NCBI RefSeq assembly: GCF_000626635.1
Contig: NZ_CP007451.1
Span: 4,756,501 to 4,820,500, forward strand
Source: Draconibacterium orientale
GTDB lineage: Bacteria > Bacteroidota > Bacteroidia > Bacteroidales > Prolixibacteraceae
DNA length: 64,000 nucleotides
Direction: 5' to 3'
Shown: in pieces, positions 8,825-20,061 of the stretch
Position numbering within the stretch: the first letter of the stretch is position 1
How the letters are laid out: every line of letters begins with the position of its first letter
Made by a program: the position numbers and the translations under genes
Notes under the pieces: generated by a model
Databases searched by the model: none
Told to the model about the DNA's origin: nothing
Seen by the model: the letters and a program-made list of their open reading frames with translations, nothing else

Positions 8825-8852
8825 AAAAGGGAGGCGTCAGCTTCCCTTTTTT
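8825..8852 (+). terminator. Intrinsic terminator of the TPR/barrel operon
   Basis: An 11-bp stem with one G-T pair (AAAAGGGAGGC, GCTTCCCTTTT) and a GTCA loop, followed by TTTT. It ends the two-gene operon. Confidence 0.8.
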
Positions 8853-9005
8853 CGTGGAAAAATCAGAGTACAAATTACCGTATTTCCAACATGATTTTCT
8901 CCAAAATAAAAACCGGCTGCTTCATGCTCATTTTGAGGTTAATATCTTGTTAAAAAATAAGGTCTTTTAACACAGTAAAAGCAGCGGTTTTCTGCCCATT
9001 TTTTA

Positions 9006-9013
9006 TATATTTG
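9006..9013 (+). promoter_or_regulatory. -7 element of the gyrB promoter
   Basis: TATATTTG is a perfect TAnnTTTG match. It would give a leader of about 125 nt before the ATG at 9147. Just upstream, AAAACCGGCTGCTT (about 8917) and AAGCAGCGGTTTT (about 8978) are inverted copies around 50 nt apart with one bulge; this arrangement, beside a supercoiling-dependent gene, may be regulatory. The rest of the 8853-9146 gap shows nothing else. Confidence 0.5.
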
Positions 9014-9137
9014 TGACGTGATTATCAGATCACTTTTAGAACGAGATAAAAGCTTGAAAATCAACTAGTTTTCTTCGAAAGGTTTTAAAGAATTTTTTGC
9101 GAGGGAAACTATTTTATTTTAGAGGATTTAATTTTAA

Positions 9138-11117
<1,980 letters not shown>

Positions 11118-11192
11118 ATAAGATTTGAGATTTCAGCAATGAGTAGTACTACACAGCTACTTACACGCTAAAATTTCATTCACGATATTTAG

Positions 11193-11220
11193 AAAACCGG
11201 GCAATGCCCGGTTTTCTTTT
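11193..11220 (+). terminator. Intrinsic terminator after gyrB
   Basis: AAAACCGGGC (11193-11202) pairs with GCCCGGTTTT (11206-11215) with a 3-nt loop and is followed by CTTTT. Words like GAGTAGT and ACTCACTAC flank it (11143 and 11231), part of the degenerate repeat class seen elsewhere. Confidence 0.85.
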
Positions 11221-11258
11221 CTCAGTACTAATTACTCACTACTTATATCTAAAATTAA

Positions 11259-11840
11259 ATGAACATCTGTGTTTTCTGCTCATCGAGCAATGCCATAAAC
11301 GATAAATACTTTGAGGCCGCACAAAACCTGGGCGAGTTAATTGGCAAAGGCGGCCATAACCTTATTAATGGAGGTGCCAATGTTGGACTGATGGAGGCAG
11401 CTACCATTGCTGCCAGCAAAGCAGGTGCAAAAACGGTAGGTATTATTCCCGAACGAATGATTGGCAGGTCGCTGGCCTCCAATAACTCGCACGAAGTAAT
11501 AATTACCACCGATATGATGGAGCGAAAAGCACAAATGCGCGATATGTCGGATGCTTTCATTGCATTGCCGGGCGGCTTCGGTACACTCGAAGAAATACTG
11601 GAAGTTATTACACTTCGGCAACTCTCCTACCACCACAAACCAATTGTTTTTGTAAACACAAATAATTTTTTCGACCACCTTTTTAAACAATTTGAGCTCT
11701 CGTATGTCGAATTATTTGCAAAAGATATTTACCGACAATTATATTTTGTGGCAGAAACGCCTGAAGAAGCGATGAAATACATCGAAAATTACGAGGAAGT
11801 AGAGCTCGATTCGAAATGGTTTAAGGTCCCCGAAAAATAA
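11259..11840 (+). CDS. LOG family nucleotide phosphoribohydrolase
   Basis: The 193-residue protein belongs to the LOG (lonely guy, TIGR00730) family, which removes the base from nucleoside 5'-monophosphates, including cytokinin ribotides. The Rossmann start MNICVFCSSSNA and the family signature PGGFGTLEE (about residues 105-113), with the conserved Arg in MMERKAQMRD, are all present. In non-plant-associated bacteria the natural role is often housekeeping nucleotide metabolism. The gene lies between gyrB and htrA without obvious coupling to either. Length is typical. Confidence 0.9.
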   Translation: MNICVFCSSSNAINDKYFEAAQNLGELIGKGGHNLINGGANVGLMEAATIAASKAGAKTVGIIPERMIGRSLASNNSHEVIITTDMMERKAQMRDMSDAFIALPGGFGTLEEILEVITLRQLSYHHKPIVFVNTNNFFDHLFKQFELSYVELFAKDIYRQLYFVAETPEEAMKYIENYEEVELDSKWFKVPEK

Positions 11841-12016
11841 TTGTCAGTAGCTGTAATTATTAATGCGATAAATTGTCGTATTGTTTGCAAGTTCTGTCAA
11901 GCCATACTGACATAGTTACAGTTGACACCGATTTTATTTTCACTTTTTAACACAAGCGGTAATTGGGTGTTAAATTATGCAAAATAGCGGCAATCACCGG
12001 CAGGCAAGCAAAACAG

Positions 12017-12031
12017 TGGCAATAAATTTGC
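12017..12031 (+). promoter_or_regulatory. htrA promoter: overlapping sigma-54-like and -7 elements
   Basis: TGGCAATAAATTTGC places GG (12018-12019) and GC (12030-12031) exactly 10 nt apart, the sigma-54 -24/-12 spacing. The same bases contain TAAATTTG (12023-12030), a perfect TAnnTTTG for the primary sigma factor. There is no good -33 TTTG upstream. Which one is used cannot be told by eye. A TGTCA/TGACA inverted pair lies at about 11897-11914. Confidence 0.4.
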
Positions 12032-12078
12032 GTTCTTATATCCCATAGAAAACAAGAACGTTTAAAAATTTTTAAGTT

Positions 12079-13518
12079 ATGAAAAGAGTAGGAAGAATTT
12101 CGCTGACATTTTTACTTGTTATAGCAGGTGCATTTGTAGGAGTTTGGGCTTACAGCACTTTTTTCGACAAGCCACAAGTTGTAACCGTAAAAGAAGAACA
12201 AGCAGCACGATTTGTTGATTACCCCGCCGACAGTGAACAACAGTTACCCGATTTAACTTTTGCCGCCGAAAAATCAATTCATTCGGTAGTTCATATTGCC
12301 ACCAAATCAGTTCGTACAGGCCAATGGTCGAGCGGTAATCCGTTTTTAGATGAATTTTTTGGCTTGCAACGACAACAGCCTCAAGTACGTCAAGGATTTG
12401 GATCCGGCGTAATTATGTCGGAAGACGGATACATAATTACCAATAACCACGTTATTGAAGATGCACAGGATATTAAAGTTATTTTGAACGACAAACGCGA
12501 GTTTGAAGCCCGTTTGGTTGGTACCGATCCATCAACCGATATCGCCCTGTTAAAAGTAGATGCTGAAGATTTGCCTTATTTAACTTATGGTAATTCTGAT
12601 AATTTAAAACTTGGCGAATGGGTTTTGGCCGTTGGTAACCCGTTTAACCTTACATCAACAGTAACCGCAGGTATTATTAGCTCGCAGGGACGAAACCTGG
12701 GAATCAACCAGGATCAGTACCGAATCGAGTCGTTTATTCAAACCGATGCGGCAGTAAACCCCGGAAACAGCGGAGGAGCATTGGTTAATCAGCAAGGTAA
12801 TTTGGTTGGAATTAACACTGCAATTGCCTCGCGTACCGGGTCATACACCGGATATTCTTTTGCGGTGCCTGTTTCTATTGTAAAAAAAGTTGTTGAAGAC
12901 TTAAAAGAATTCGGAGAGGTACAACGTGCATTACTCGGTGTAAACATTGGCGATGTTAACGCAGAAATTGCTGAAGAACTGAACCTTGACAAGGTGGAAG
13001 GTGTTTATATAGGTGGAGTCGTTGAGAACGGAGCTGCCAACGAAGCCGGCATAAAAGAGGAAGATGTAATCATCAGCGTTGATGGAGATAAAGTAAAAAC
13101 AGCAGCCGAGCTACAGGAAAAAGTTAGTCAGTACCGTCCGGGCGACAATGTTGATATTGTTGTAATTAGAGACAATGAAAAGAAACAATTTACCGTTACC
13201 TTGCGTAACAAACATGGCGACACCGAAATAGTACGCGACAATATAACCGTACTGGGTGCCGAGTTTGAAACAGTGAGTAACAATGTTAAACAGGATTTGG
13301 GAATCAGAAACGGCATCATGATTACCAATCTTGAGAAAGGAAAACTTAAAGATGCTGGTCTCGAAAAAGGGTTTATTATTACCTCGGTAAACAAAAAACC
13401 TATTTACGAAGTATCAGATTTTAAGAGAGAAGTTGGAAATGCGAGAGGAGGAATTCTGGTTGAAGGTGTTTATCCCAATGGGGAATCAGCATACTATGTT
13501 TTTGGCGTTGAACGTTAA
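12079..13518 (+). CDS. HtrA/DegP-family periplasmic serine protease
   Basis: A 479-residue S1C protease and chaperone of the cell envelope. A hydrophobic N-terminal segment (residues 6-29, LTFLLVIAGAFVGVWAYSTFF) anchors or exports it. The catalytic triad is His124 (NNHVIEDA), Asp154 (STDIALLKVD) and Ser231 (NPGNSGGALV). Two PDZ domains follow, about 280-370 (LLGVNIGDVN onward) and 385-475. It degrades misfolded envelope proteins and is commonly stress-induced. It is monocistronic, upstream of rpoD, and its promoter region contains an unusual sigma-54-like match. DegP, DegQ and DegS-type roles cannot be separated from sequence; two PDZ domains favour DegP/DegQ. Confidence 0.93.
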   Translation: MKRVGRISLTFLLVIAGAFVGVWAYSTFFDKPQVVTVKEEQAARFVDYPADSEQQLPDLTFAAEKSIHSVVHIATKSVRTGQWSSGNPFLDEFFGLQRQQPQVRQGFGSGVIMSEDGYIITNNHVIEDAQDIKVILNDKREFEARLVGTDPSTDIALLKVDAEDLPYLTYGNSDNLKLGEWVLAVGNPFNLTSTVTAGIISSQGRNLGINQDQYRIESFIQTDAAVNPGNSGGALVNQQGNLVGINTAIASRTGSYTGYSFAVPVSIVKKVVEDLKEFGEVQRALLGVNIGDVNAEIAEELNLDKVEGVYIGGVVENGAANEAGIKEEDVIISVDGDKVKTAAELQEKVSQYRPGDNVDIVVIRDNEKKQFTVTLRNKHGDTEIVRDNITVLGAEFETVSNNVKQDLGIRNGIMITNLEKGKLKDAGLEKGFIITSVNKKPIYEVSDFKREVGNARGGILVEGVYPNGESAYYVFGVER

Positions 13519-13600
13519 CATTCAACCAACATAACCTTTAACTTTGTATTAATTACAAGATACGATGAGCTTTCTCCTTTATCATTAGATATTAATGTTC

Positions 13601-13608
13601 TATATTTG
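13601..13608 (+). promoter_or_regulatory. -7 element of the rpoD promoter
   Basis: TATATTTG is a perfect TAnnTTTG, 24 nt before the rpoD ATG. The primary sigma gene would thus be read by its own product. Confidence 0.55.
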
Positions 13609-13631
13609 CACGATTTTTTTAAGGATTATAT

Positions 13632-14492
13632 ATGAGACAACTAAAGATCACCAAGTCAATCACTAACCGTGAAAGTGCCTCTTTAGATAAGTATTTGCAG
13701 GAAATTGGTAAAGAAGAGCTGATTACTGTAGAGGAGGAAGTGGAGTTAGCACAGCGGATTAAAAAAGGCGATCAGGCGGCTTTGGAGAAATTAACAAGAG
13801 CAAACCTTCGATTTGTTGTATCGGTGGCAAAGCAGTACCAAAACCAGGGACTTAGCTTACCCGATTTAATTAACGAAGGAAACCTTGGTTTGATTAAAGC
13901 AGCCGAAAAATTCGACGAAACCCGCGGTTTTAAGTTCATTTCTTACGCAGTATGGTGGATTCGCCAATCAATTCTTCAAGCGCTTGCTGAGCAGTCGCGT
14001 ATCGTTCGTTTGCCTCTGAACCAGGTAGGTTCGCTGAATAAGATCAATAAGGCTTATTCGAAATTTGAGCAAGAACACGAACGTAAACCGTCGCCTGAAG
14101 AGTTAGCCGAAACACTGGAGCTGCCTGCTGATAAGGTTGCTGATACGTTAAGAGTATCGGGAAGACATGTATCGGTTGATGCACCATTTGTTGATGGTGA
14201 AGACAACAGTCTGTTGGATGTACTGGTGAACAACGATTCGCCAAATGCCGACAAAAGCCTTATCAACGAATCTTTGGCTAGAGAAATTTTCCGCGCATTA
14301 GCTACTTTGACTGAGCGAGAAAGTGACATCATTAAACTGTTTTTTGGCATAGGGTGCCAGGAAATGACATTAGAGGAAATCGGTGAACGATTTGGATTAA
14401 CCCGCGAAAGGGTAAGGCAGATAAAAGAAAAGGCTATCAGACGATTAAGACATACATCGCGTAGCAAATTATTAAAATCATATCTGGGCTAA
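13632..14492 (+). CDS. rpoD: Primary RNA polymerase sigma factor (sigma-ABfr type)
   Basis: The 286-residue sigma-70 protein has region 1.2 ([15 protein letters not shown], residues 17-31), region 2 with the core-binding and -10 recognition helices ([22 protein letters not shown], then [19 protein letters not shown]), region 3 and a C-terminal region 4 helix-turn-helix ([22 protein letters not shown]). It lacks a long region 1.1 and the non-conserved insert, the compact form known for the housekeeping sigma of Bacteroidota. This is the factor expected to read the TAnnTTTG promoters in the window. It is followed by a terminator and a convergent antiporter gene. Confidence 0.95.
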   Translation: MRQLKITKSITNRESASLDKYLQEIGKEELITVEEEVELAQRIKKGDQAALEKLTRANLRFVVSVAKQYQNQGLSLPDLINEGNLGLIKAAEKFDETRGFKFISYAVWWIRQSILQALAEQSRIVRLPLNQVGSLNKINKAYSKFEQEHERKPSPEELAETLELPADKVADTLRVSGRHVSVDAPFVDGEDNSLLDVLVNNDSPNADKSLINESLAREIFRALATLTERESDIIKLFFGIGCQEMTLEEIGERFGLTRERVRQIKEKAIRRLRHTSRSKLLKSYLG

Positions 14493-14503
14493 GAAGAAAA
14501 AAG

Positions 14504-14537
14504 AAAGGTTGTCATTACAAAATGGCAACCTTTTTTA
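14504..14537 (+). terminator. Intrinsic terminator after rpoD
   Basis: AAAGGTTGTCATT pairs with AATGGCAACCTTT with one G-T pair, followed by TTTT. It lies 10 nt from the stop of the convergent antiporter gene and can serve both directions. Confidence 0.8.
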
Positions 14538-14546
14538 TTTTAGAAT

Positions 14547-15803
14547 TTAGTCAATCGACATTTCAATAAAATCAGGCTTATCCCCCTCATCGCTTTTTGT
14601 TACGTCTTCCTCTTCCCCATTCTTACTATTCGTACTTTTGCTTGCAATTAAAGCCCACGCCATAATTAAACTGGTGGCAATAATAACAACAAACAATACT
14701 GCGCCTTCAAATTTTTCGGCCCGTAACGATTCGGGTATGGCAAAGAATAACAGTACTGTAATTAATCCTTTTGGCGCTATAAAGGTTTGCGGCAGCGTAT
14801 CTTTTCGTTCGATTACGTAAAATAAGCCAAAACGAAAAATATAAGTAACTGCCAGAAATATAACACTGATCAGCCAAACTTTCCAGCTAAATAACGATGC
14901 CAGCGGCAAGGTCATCCCAAAAACAACGAAGAAAAAAGTACGCACCAAAAAGGCGGTTTCTGAAGTAATCATTTTAAACTGATCGAAAAGTCCATCTATT
15001 TTTGCGTCGTTCAACCACTCCCGTAGTCTTCCGAAAAGCAAAACTTTATAATTACGCAGCAATAAGCCGAACATTAAAATAATTATCAATGATGATAAGT
15101 GAAACATTTTCCCCACGGCATACAGTAAAACCAGTACCGCCAGAAACAAGAAGAATTTTGCGTCGCCTTTTATATTTTGAATGATATACAGCAAACCATA
15201 ACACAGTGCCACCGAAATTACCAACGTAAGCACAATATTACTTCCGATGGCAAAACTAAGCTGACGCATCCCTTCAACATTCAGGTTTTCCACAATCATG
15301 TAAAATACCATAATGCCCAAAATATCGGAGAAAGTACTTTCGTAAATTAAAAACTCCCGCTTGTATTTTGTAAGGTTGGCAACACTTGGAATAATGATTG
15401 CACTACTCATTATTGACAGCGGCAACGCGTAAACCAATGCCGGCAAAAAATTAATTTCGGGAATAAAAAACTGAATAAGAAATGCGATAGAAACGGCTGT
15501 TAATCCGAGCGATAACGAAGCGATGGTAAACGATTTCCATATAAGTGGCCAGTTCTCTTTCTTCAACTCCAGATCAAGAGCGGCTTCCAGCACAATCATT
15601 ATCAACCCAACAATTCCTAACACTTCGAGTGCCCAGAAATAATCGGGCTCCATTTCAAAGTAGGTCATTAACTGCTGCACTCCAACCCCCAGTAATATTA
15701 AAATTAACACGCTGGGCACGTTGGTTTTCCGCGAAAACATATTTGTGAAAAAGGAAAATATTATGATGACACAAAGGCCAATCAAAAAGAGGTATGCACT
15801 CAT
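14547..15803 (-). CDS. Cation:proton antiporter, CPA1/NhaP-like
   Basis: A 418-residue integral membrane protein with about 11-12 hydrophobic helices, starting MSAYLFLIGLCVIIIFSFF, of the sodium/hydrogen exchanger superfamily. The segments VPSVLILILLGVGVQQLM and LMIVLEAALDLEL match the early transport-core helices of this family, and LVLLYAVGKMFHLSSLIIIL and FLVRTFFFVVFGM the later ones. The acidic tail (NGEEEDVTKSDEGDKPDF) is cytoplasmic. It probably exports Na+ or K+ in exchange for protons. It is alone on its strand between rpoD and a sugar permease. Ion specificity cannot be read. Confidence 0.85.
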   Translation of the reverse strand: MSAYLFLIGLCVIIIFSFFTNMFSRKTNVPSVLILILLGVGVQQLMTYFEMEPDYFWALEVLGIVGLIMIVLEAALDLELKKENWPLIWKSFTIASLSLGLTAVSIAFLIQFFIPEINFLPALVYALPLSIMSSAIIIPSVANLTKYKREFLIYESTFSDILGIMVFYMIVENLNVEGMRQLSFAIGSNIVLTLVISVALCYGLLYIIQNIKGDAKFFLFLAVLVLLYAVGKMFHLSSLIIILMFGLLLRNYKVLLFGRLREWLNDAKIDGLFDQFKMITSETAFLVRTFFFVVFGMTLPLASLFSWKVWLISVIFLAVTYIFRFGLFYVIERKDTLPQTFIAPKGLITVLLFFAIPESLRAEKFEGAVLFVVIIATSLIMAWALIASKSTNSKNGEEEDVTKSDEGDKPDFIEMSID

Positions 15804-16092
15804 AGAGAAAACTTTGTTTTAAGATACACAAACAGTTGGATAATGCAATTGTTTTTATGAAAAACAGAGGCTCTTATCTTTCAGTTAGAAACACTTCATA
15901 CTCAGTAAATACTGATGGTGTAGATTCAAAAATTATATTCCCATGAAAGTAAATTCCTAATCAATACTTCCAATATCGCGCATGCTGTTAAAAACTTCCG
16001 ACCATATAGCATTCGACACATTTACTTTTTTTATACTGCTAAATCGATTCATGGATATTTTTAAATTTTTCAGTAGCGTTTATACTCTATTC

Positions 16093-17394
16093 TTAATGAA
16101 CCGTTTTAAATGCGTTATATGTTCTTTTGCCATAAATTGCAATTACCACAAAGCAGATAAAAGGCAAAATAAACGAAAAGTTAACCGCCGGAAGCGGTCC
16201 GATAGTCCCCTGGTCGATAATTAACCCCTGCAGTGGCGGCATTAAAGCTCCGCCCACAATTGCCATTACCAAACCAGCGGCACCAAGCGTTGCATCATCG
16301 CCAACGTCTTCCAGCGCAATTCCGTATATGGTTGGAAACATTAGCGACATAAAGGCCGACGTAGCCACCAGCAAATACAATCCCATCATTCCCTGAATTA
16401 AAACTACGCCAGCCGTTGTACACATTCCTCCTATGGCAAAAAGCAATAACATATAACGGGCGTTCAGGTACTTCATTAAAAAGGTACTTATAAATCGGCT
16501 TGCTATAAAAATTGCCATGGCAACAATATTGAAATTCTGAGCCTGAGCTTTTGGAATACCCAGATTATCGGCATACTGAATAATGAAAGTCCAGCACATT
16601 ATTTGTGCACCCACGTAGAACACCTGTGCAATTACACCTTCCCTATATATTTTATTCCGGAATAACCGTTTTGCCGAATGCCACGGATGAATTTCATGAT
16701 CTGCACTTTCGCGTTTCGGCATTTTTGAAACAGCTATAATTATTAGCATTACAATTACAAAAAAACCCAGAATTACATACGGATTGCGAATTACAGCAAG
16801 ATCGTTTGTACGAATAGCTGCTTTTTCGGCTGCGTTTAAAGTATCGAAGATCAGGTTTCCGGCAGCATCCCGCTTATCCGATTCTAACGACGACAGAATT
16901 AGTTTTGAAGCCACAAACATTCCCAAAATCGATCCCATTGGATTAAACGATTGTGCCAGGTTTAAACGACGCGTTGCTGTTGCCGGATCACCCATCGATA
17001 GAATATATGGATTGGCTGTGGTTTCCAGAAAAGCCAAACCAAAAGTAAGAATGTAAAGCGACATCAGGAAGAATCCAAAAATTTCGTACTGCGCAGCCGG
17101 AAAGAATAACAAGGCACCAATAGCATACAAAGCAAGGCCAATAATAATTCCGGTTTTATAAGAATATCGTTTTATAATTAACGCCGCCGGAATGGCCATA
17201 GTAGCATATCCGCCATAAAATGCAAACTGCACCATAGCAGCTTTTGCATTGGAAATTTCCATTACCGTTTGAAATGCGGCCACCATCGGGTTGGTCAAAT
17301 CATTGGCAAATCCCCAAAGGGCAAATAAACTGGTTATAAGTATAAACGGAACAAGAATTTTCTTGTCCACAACAATTGCTTTAGTTTTATTCAT
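16093..17394 (-). CDS. Sugar:proton symporter of the FucP family (MFS)
   Basis: A 433-residue major facilitator with 12 predicted helices. LFALWGFANDLTNPMV, the cation-coupling region with Asn-Asp, and FLETTANPYIL and NLAQSFNPMGS are hallmarks of the FHS/FucP branch (fucose, glucose and galactose permeases). The loop between helices 5 and 7 carries a long hydrophilic insert (SSLESDKRDAAGNLIFDTLNAAEKAAIRTND). A promoter candidate lies at 17411-17444 in the 80-nt gap after manC, so it is probably separately transcribed. The sugar is not evident; the neighbour makes GDP-mannose, so a hexose is plausible. Confidence 0.9.
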   Translation of the reverse strand: MNKTKAIVVDKKILVPFILITSLFALWGFANDLTNPMVAAFQTVMEISNAKAAMVQFAFYGGYATMAIPAALIIKRYSYKTGIIIGLALYAIGALLFFPAAQYEIFGFFLMSLYILTFGLAFLETTANPYILSMGDPATATRRLNLAQSFNPMGSILGMFVASKLILSSLESDKRDAAGNLIFDTLNAAEKAAIRTNDLAVIRNPYVILGFFVIVMLIIIAVSKMPKRESADHEIHPWHSAKRLFRNKIYREGVIAQVFYVGAQIMCWTFIIQYADNLGIPKAQAQNFNIVAMAIFIASRFISTFLMKYLNARYMLLLFAIGGMCTTAGVVLIQGMMGLYLLVATSAFMSLMFPTIYGIALEDVGDDATLGAAGLVMAIVGGALMPPLQGLIIDQGTIGPLPAVNFSFILPFICFVVIAIYGKRTYNAFKTVH

Positions 17395-17410
17395 TGGTTT
17401 AATAGTTTTA

Positions 17411-17444
17411 CTAAAATATTGGTAGTTAGTACAGTTTTAGCAAA
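17411..17444 (-). promoter_or_regulatory. Promoter candidate for the FucP-like permease
   Basis: On the minus strand TTTG (17444-17441) and TATTTTAG (17418-17411) are 22 nt apart. The second differs from TAnnTTTG at one base. It lies 17 nt before the permease ATG. Confidence 0.45.
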
Positions 17445-17474
17445 CTGCCCGGTAAGATTACAGAAACCGAGCTT

Positions 17475-18554
17475 TTATAGATACTCTGACTTATTATTAG
17501 CTTTAAGTTGTTCAACAATTTTTTTTATATCCTCGGCATTATCGCGTTTGCATACCAAGGTTGTATTTCCGTCGCGTACAACAATTACATCGTCGAGCCC
17601 AACCACAGCAACCAAACCTTCGTCGGTTGACACATAGGAGTTTTTAGCATCTAAAAATATGGCCTCACCCATTCCGGCATTGCCATTTTCATCCTTTTTA
17701 TCGGTTTGATATACCGATTCCCAGCTTCCCAGATCATTCCAATCGAAATTTCCTTCAACCAGGTAAATATTTTTGGCGTGCTCCATAATGCCGTAATCAA
17801 CCGAAATACTTTCAACTGCGCGGTAAATGGTATCTAGCGTCTCCGGATAGGAAGGATTGCCCAAATCAGCCTGAATTTTACGCAAATCGGCATACAAGTC
17901 CGGGGCAAACTCTTCAACCGCTTTCAGGAAAACCGATACTTTGAAAACAAATAATCCGCTGTTCCAGTAAAAACCGCCTTGTTTCAGGTAACCGGCAGCA
18001 GTGGCTTCATCCGGCTTTTCCACAAAACGTTTCACTTTAAACTGCTTTATTTTTTCGTTGCCGGTAATGTCTTCGGCGGTTTGTACATAACCGTACCCCG
18101 TTGCCGGATAGGTTGGCGTAATTCCAAGCGTAACAATACCATCACGCTCGCTGGCAATTTTAGCGGCAGCCAAAACAGTATCTTTAAACAACGTATTATT
18201 GGTAATTAAATGATCGGAAGGTGAAACAACCATCACGCCATCCGGATTTTCGCGCTCGGCATACATCGCTGCCAAACCAATACAGGGCAAGGTATTTCTG
18301 CCAATCGGCTCGTAAATCAGGTTTTCTTTAGGCAGCATCGGAGTTTGCTCTTCCAGCACTTTTGCCTGCGTTGCACTTGATACAATGTAGATATTTTCTT
18401 TTTTAGTGAAGGTTGCAAATCGTTCAATGGTGTCCTGAAGAAGCGATTTGTCGCCAAAAATATTCAGGTACTGTTTTGGTTTTACCGTTTTACTGCGTGG
18501 CCAGAATCGTGTTCCCGAGCCTCCCGCCATGATTAGGGTGTACAAATCTTTCAT
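17475..18554 (-). CDS. manC: Mannose-1-phosphate guanylyltransferase
   Basis: The 359-residue enzyme joins GTP and mannose-1-phosphate to give GDP-mannose, the donor for mannosylated and fucosylated surface glycans. It opens with the nucleotidyltransferase signature LIMAGGSGTRFWPRS (residues 7-21) followed by KPKQYLNIFGDKSLL, and contains the FVEKPDEATAAGYL motif and WNSGLFVFK. It lacks the C-terminal phosphomannose isomerase domain of the bifunctional enzymes, so it is the short form typical of this phylum. It lies upstream of the FucP-like permease on the same strand, 80 nt apart. Confidence 0.93.
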   Translation of the reverse strand: MKDLYTLIMAGGSGTRFWPRSKTVKPKQYLNIFGDKSLLQDTIERFATFTKKENIYIVSSATQAKVLEEQTPMLPKENLIYEPIGRNTLPCIGLAAMYAERENPDGVMVVSPSDHLITNNTLFKDTVLAAAKIASERDGIVTLGITPTYPATGYGYVQTAEDITGNEKIKQFKVKRFVEKPDEATAAGYLKQGGFYWNSGLFVFKVSVFLKAVEEFAPDLYADLRKIQADLGNPSYPETLDTIYRAVESISVDYGIMEHAKNIYLVEGNFDWNDLGSWESVYQTDKKDENGNAGMGEAIFLDAKNSYVSTDEGLVAVVGLDDVIVVRDGNTTLVCKRDNAEDIKKIVEQLKANNKSEYL

Positions 18555-18970
18555 ATAGTTTTATTTGTAGTTTGCCAAATTACCGGATAAAATAAGCCAA
18601 ATCAGTTTGCGGGTATTGACGCATACTCCGACTCCTTTTATGCTCCGATTTTTTTTGATTTGCAATGTAATAAATTGCCCCGATAAGCCACGGCAAGATG
18701 GAGGTTTTAATTTCAGAAAATTTTCACGGATTTGTGATGACTGTTTATTTTCTAGTTAATGGTTAAAACCCTGCAATTTTATTGTAGCTACTTTAGTTTC
18801 TATAACTTTCTATTATAAAAGGAAGTAGATTTGAGTACAGAGATTTGAGTATTGAGACTGATTTTAGTTTTTCTCTCTACTCATTACTCAATACTCATGT
18901 CTGCTTTGTCAATTATTCTTCTTTGAATTTCATTCAATCTTAAACCTATGTACTTCCAGTGCATAGTGGT
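18555..18970. repeat. 416-bp gap with degenerate inverted repeats
   Basis: The gap between buk (3' end) and manC (5' end) has no gene. At 18826-18900 the words TTTGAGTAnnGAG and CTCAATACTC form a degenerate inverted tract; the clearest arms are GAGTATTGAG (about 18849) and CTCAATACTC (about 18887). The same words recur at 28042-28135. A clear manC promoter was not found. Confidence 0.45.
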
Positions 18971-20053
18971 TTATTTTATCACCGGATTGTATTCTCTTGC
19001 CTCAATTTCGCCATTGGCAACACGGAATGCGTTCATGGCCAAAGCTTCCAGTTCATCTTCACCAGGATAAACAAACACTTCTGAAATAAATGCTGTCCGA
19101 TTTCGGATGTAGGTCTCTAGTTGTTTATCGTAAGCCAAACCTCCGGTTAATAATATTCCGTCAACTTTTCCTTCGAGTACAACAGCCATTTCACCAATCA
19201 TTTTTGCCACCTGATAGAACAAAGCTTCCTGAACCAACTTTGCTTTTTCATCACCTTTTTCCACGCGTTTCTCCACTTCCAGTGCATCGTTTGTGCCCAG
19301 ATACGCTACATAACCACCTTCGCCAACAACCATTCTGCGAATTTGCTCCTGCGATAATTTTCCGTTAAAACAGAGATCGATTAACTGACCAACCGGCAAA
19401 GTTCCCGATCGTTCGGGGCTAAAAGCTCCTTCCCCGTCGAGCCCATTGTTTACATCGACAACACGGCCGTTTTTATGCGCTCCTACAGAAATACCACCGC
19501 CCAGGTGAGCAATTATCAGCCGCATTTCGGTGTAGTTCTTTGCCATTTTTTTAGCATGAAAACGTGCTGTAGCTTTTTGGTTTAACGCATGAAAAATCGA
19601 CTGCCGTTGAAACCTTGGATGGCCTGAAAATCGTGCCACCTCATCCATTTCATCGGTAACAACCGGATCGGCAATAAAAGCTTTGGCATTTGGAATCTGC
19701 AAAGCAATATAATCGGCCAGCATCCCGCCTAAATTACTGGCATGATGCCCCATTATACCTTCGCGCAAATGTTCGAGCATTAAATTATTTACCCGGTAAA
19801 CGCCCGATTCCAAAGGATAAGTCAGCCCGCCCCGGCCGATGATGTATTTTATAGCATCTACTTCAATTCCTTCTTCAACCAAAGCCTCAATAATTAGCCC
19901 CTTTCGGAAAGCAAACTGATCGACAATATTCTTATAGCGGAGCAGTTGCTCAAGCGGATGGCGGATGGTTTTTGAAAAAACACATTCTTTTTCGTTATAA
20001 ACAGCAAATTTTGTGGAGGTAGACCCCGGATTTATGGCAAGAACCTGATGCAT
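18971..20053 (-). CDS. buk: Butyrate kinase
   Basis: Butyrate kinase converts butyryl phosphate and ADP to butyrate and ATP, the last step of substrate-level phosphorylation in ptb-buk fermentation; related enzymes also use branched-chain acids. The 360-residue ASKHA-fold protein begins LAINPGSTSTKFAVY (phosphate-binding loop) and has GRGGLTYPLESGVYRVN, MGHHASNLGG, AHLGGGISVGAHKNGRVVDV and the adenosine motif GILLTGGLAYD. It is 8 nt downstream of ptb in one operon, as is usual. Chain-length specificity is not visible. Confidence 0.94.
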   Translation of the reverse strand: MHQVLAINPGSTSTKFAVYNEKECVFSKTIRHPLEQLLRYKNIVDQFAFRKGLIIEALVEEGIEVDAIKYIIGRGGLTYPLESGVYRVNNLMLEHLREGIMGHHASNLGGMLADYIALQIPNAKAFIADPVVTDEMDEVARFSGHPRFQRQSIFHALNQKATARFHAKKMAKNYTEMRLIIAHLGGGISVGAHKNGRVVDVNNGLDGEGAFSPERSGTLPVGQLIDLCFNGKLSQEQIRRMVVGEGGYVAYLGTNDALEVEKRVEKGDEKAKLVQEALFYQVAKMIGEMAVVLEGKVDGILLTGGLAYDKQLETYIRNRTAFISEVFVYPGEDELEALAMNAFRVANGEIEAREYNPVIK

Positions 20054-20061
20054 AAAATAAT

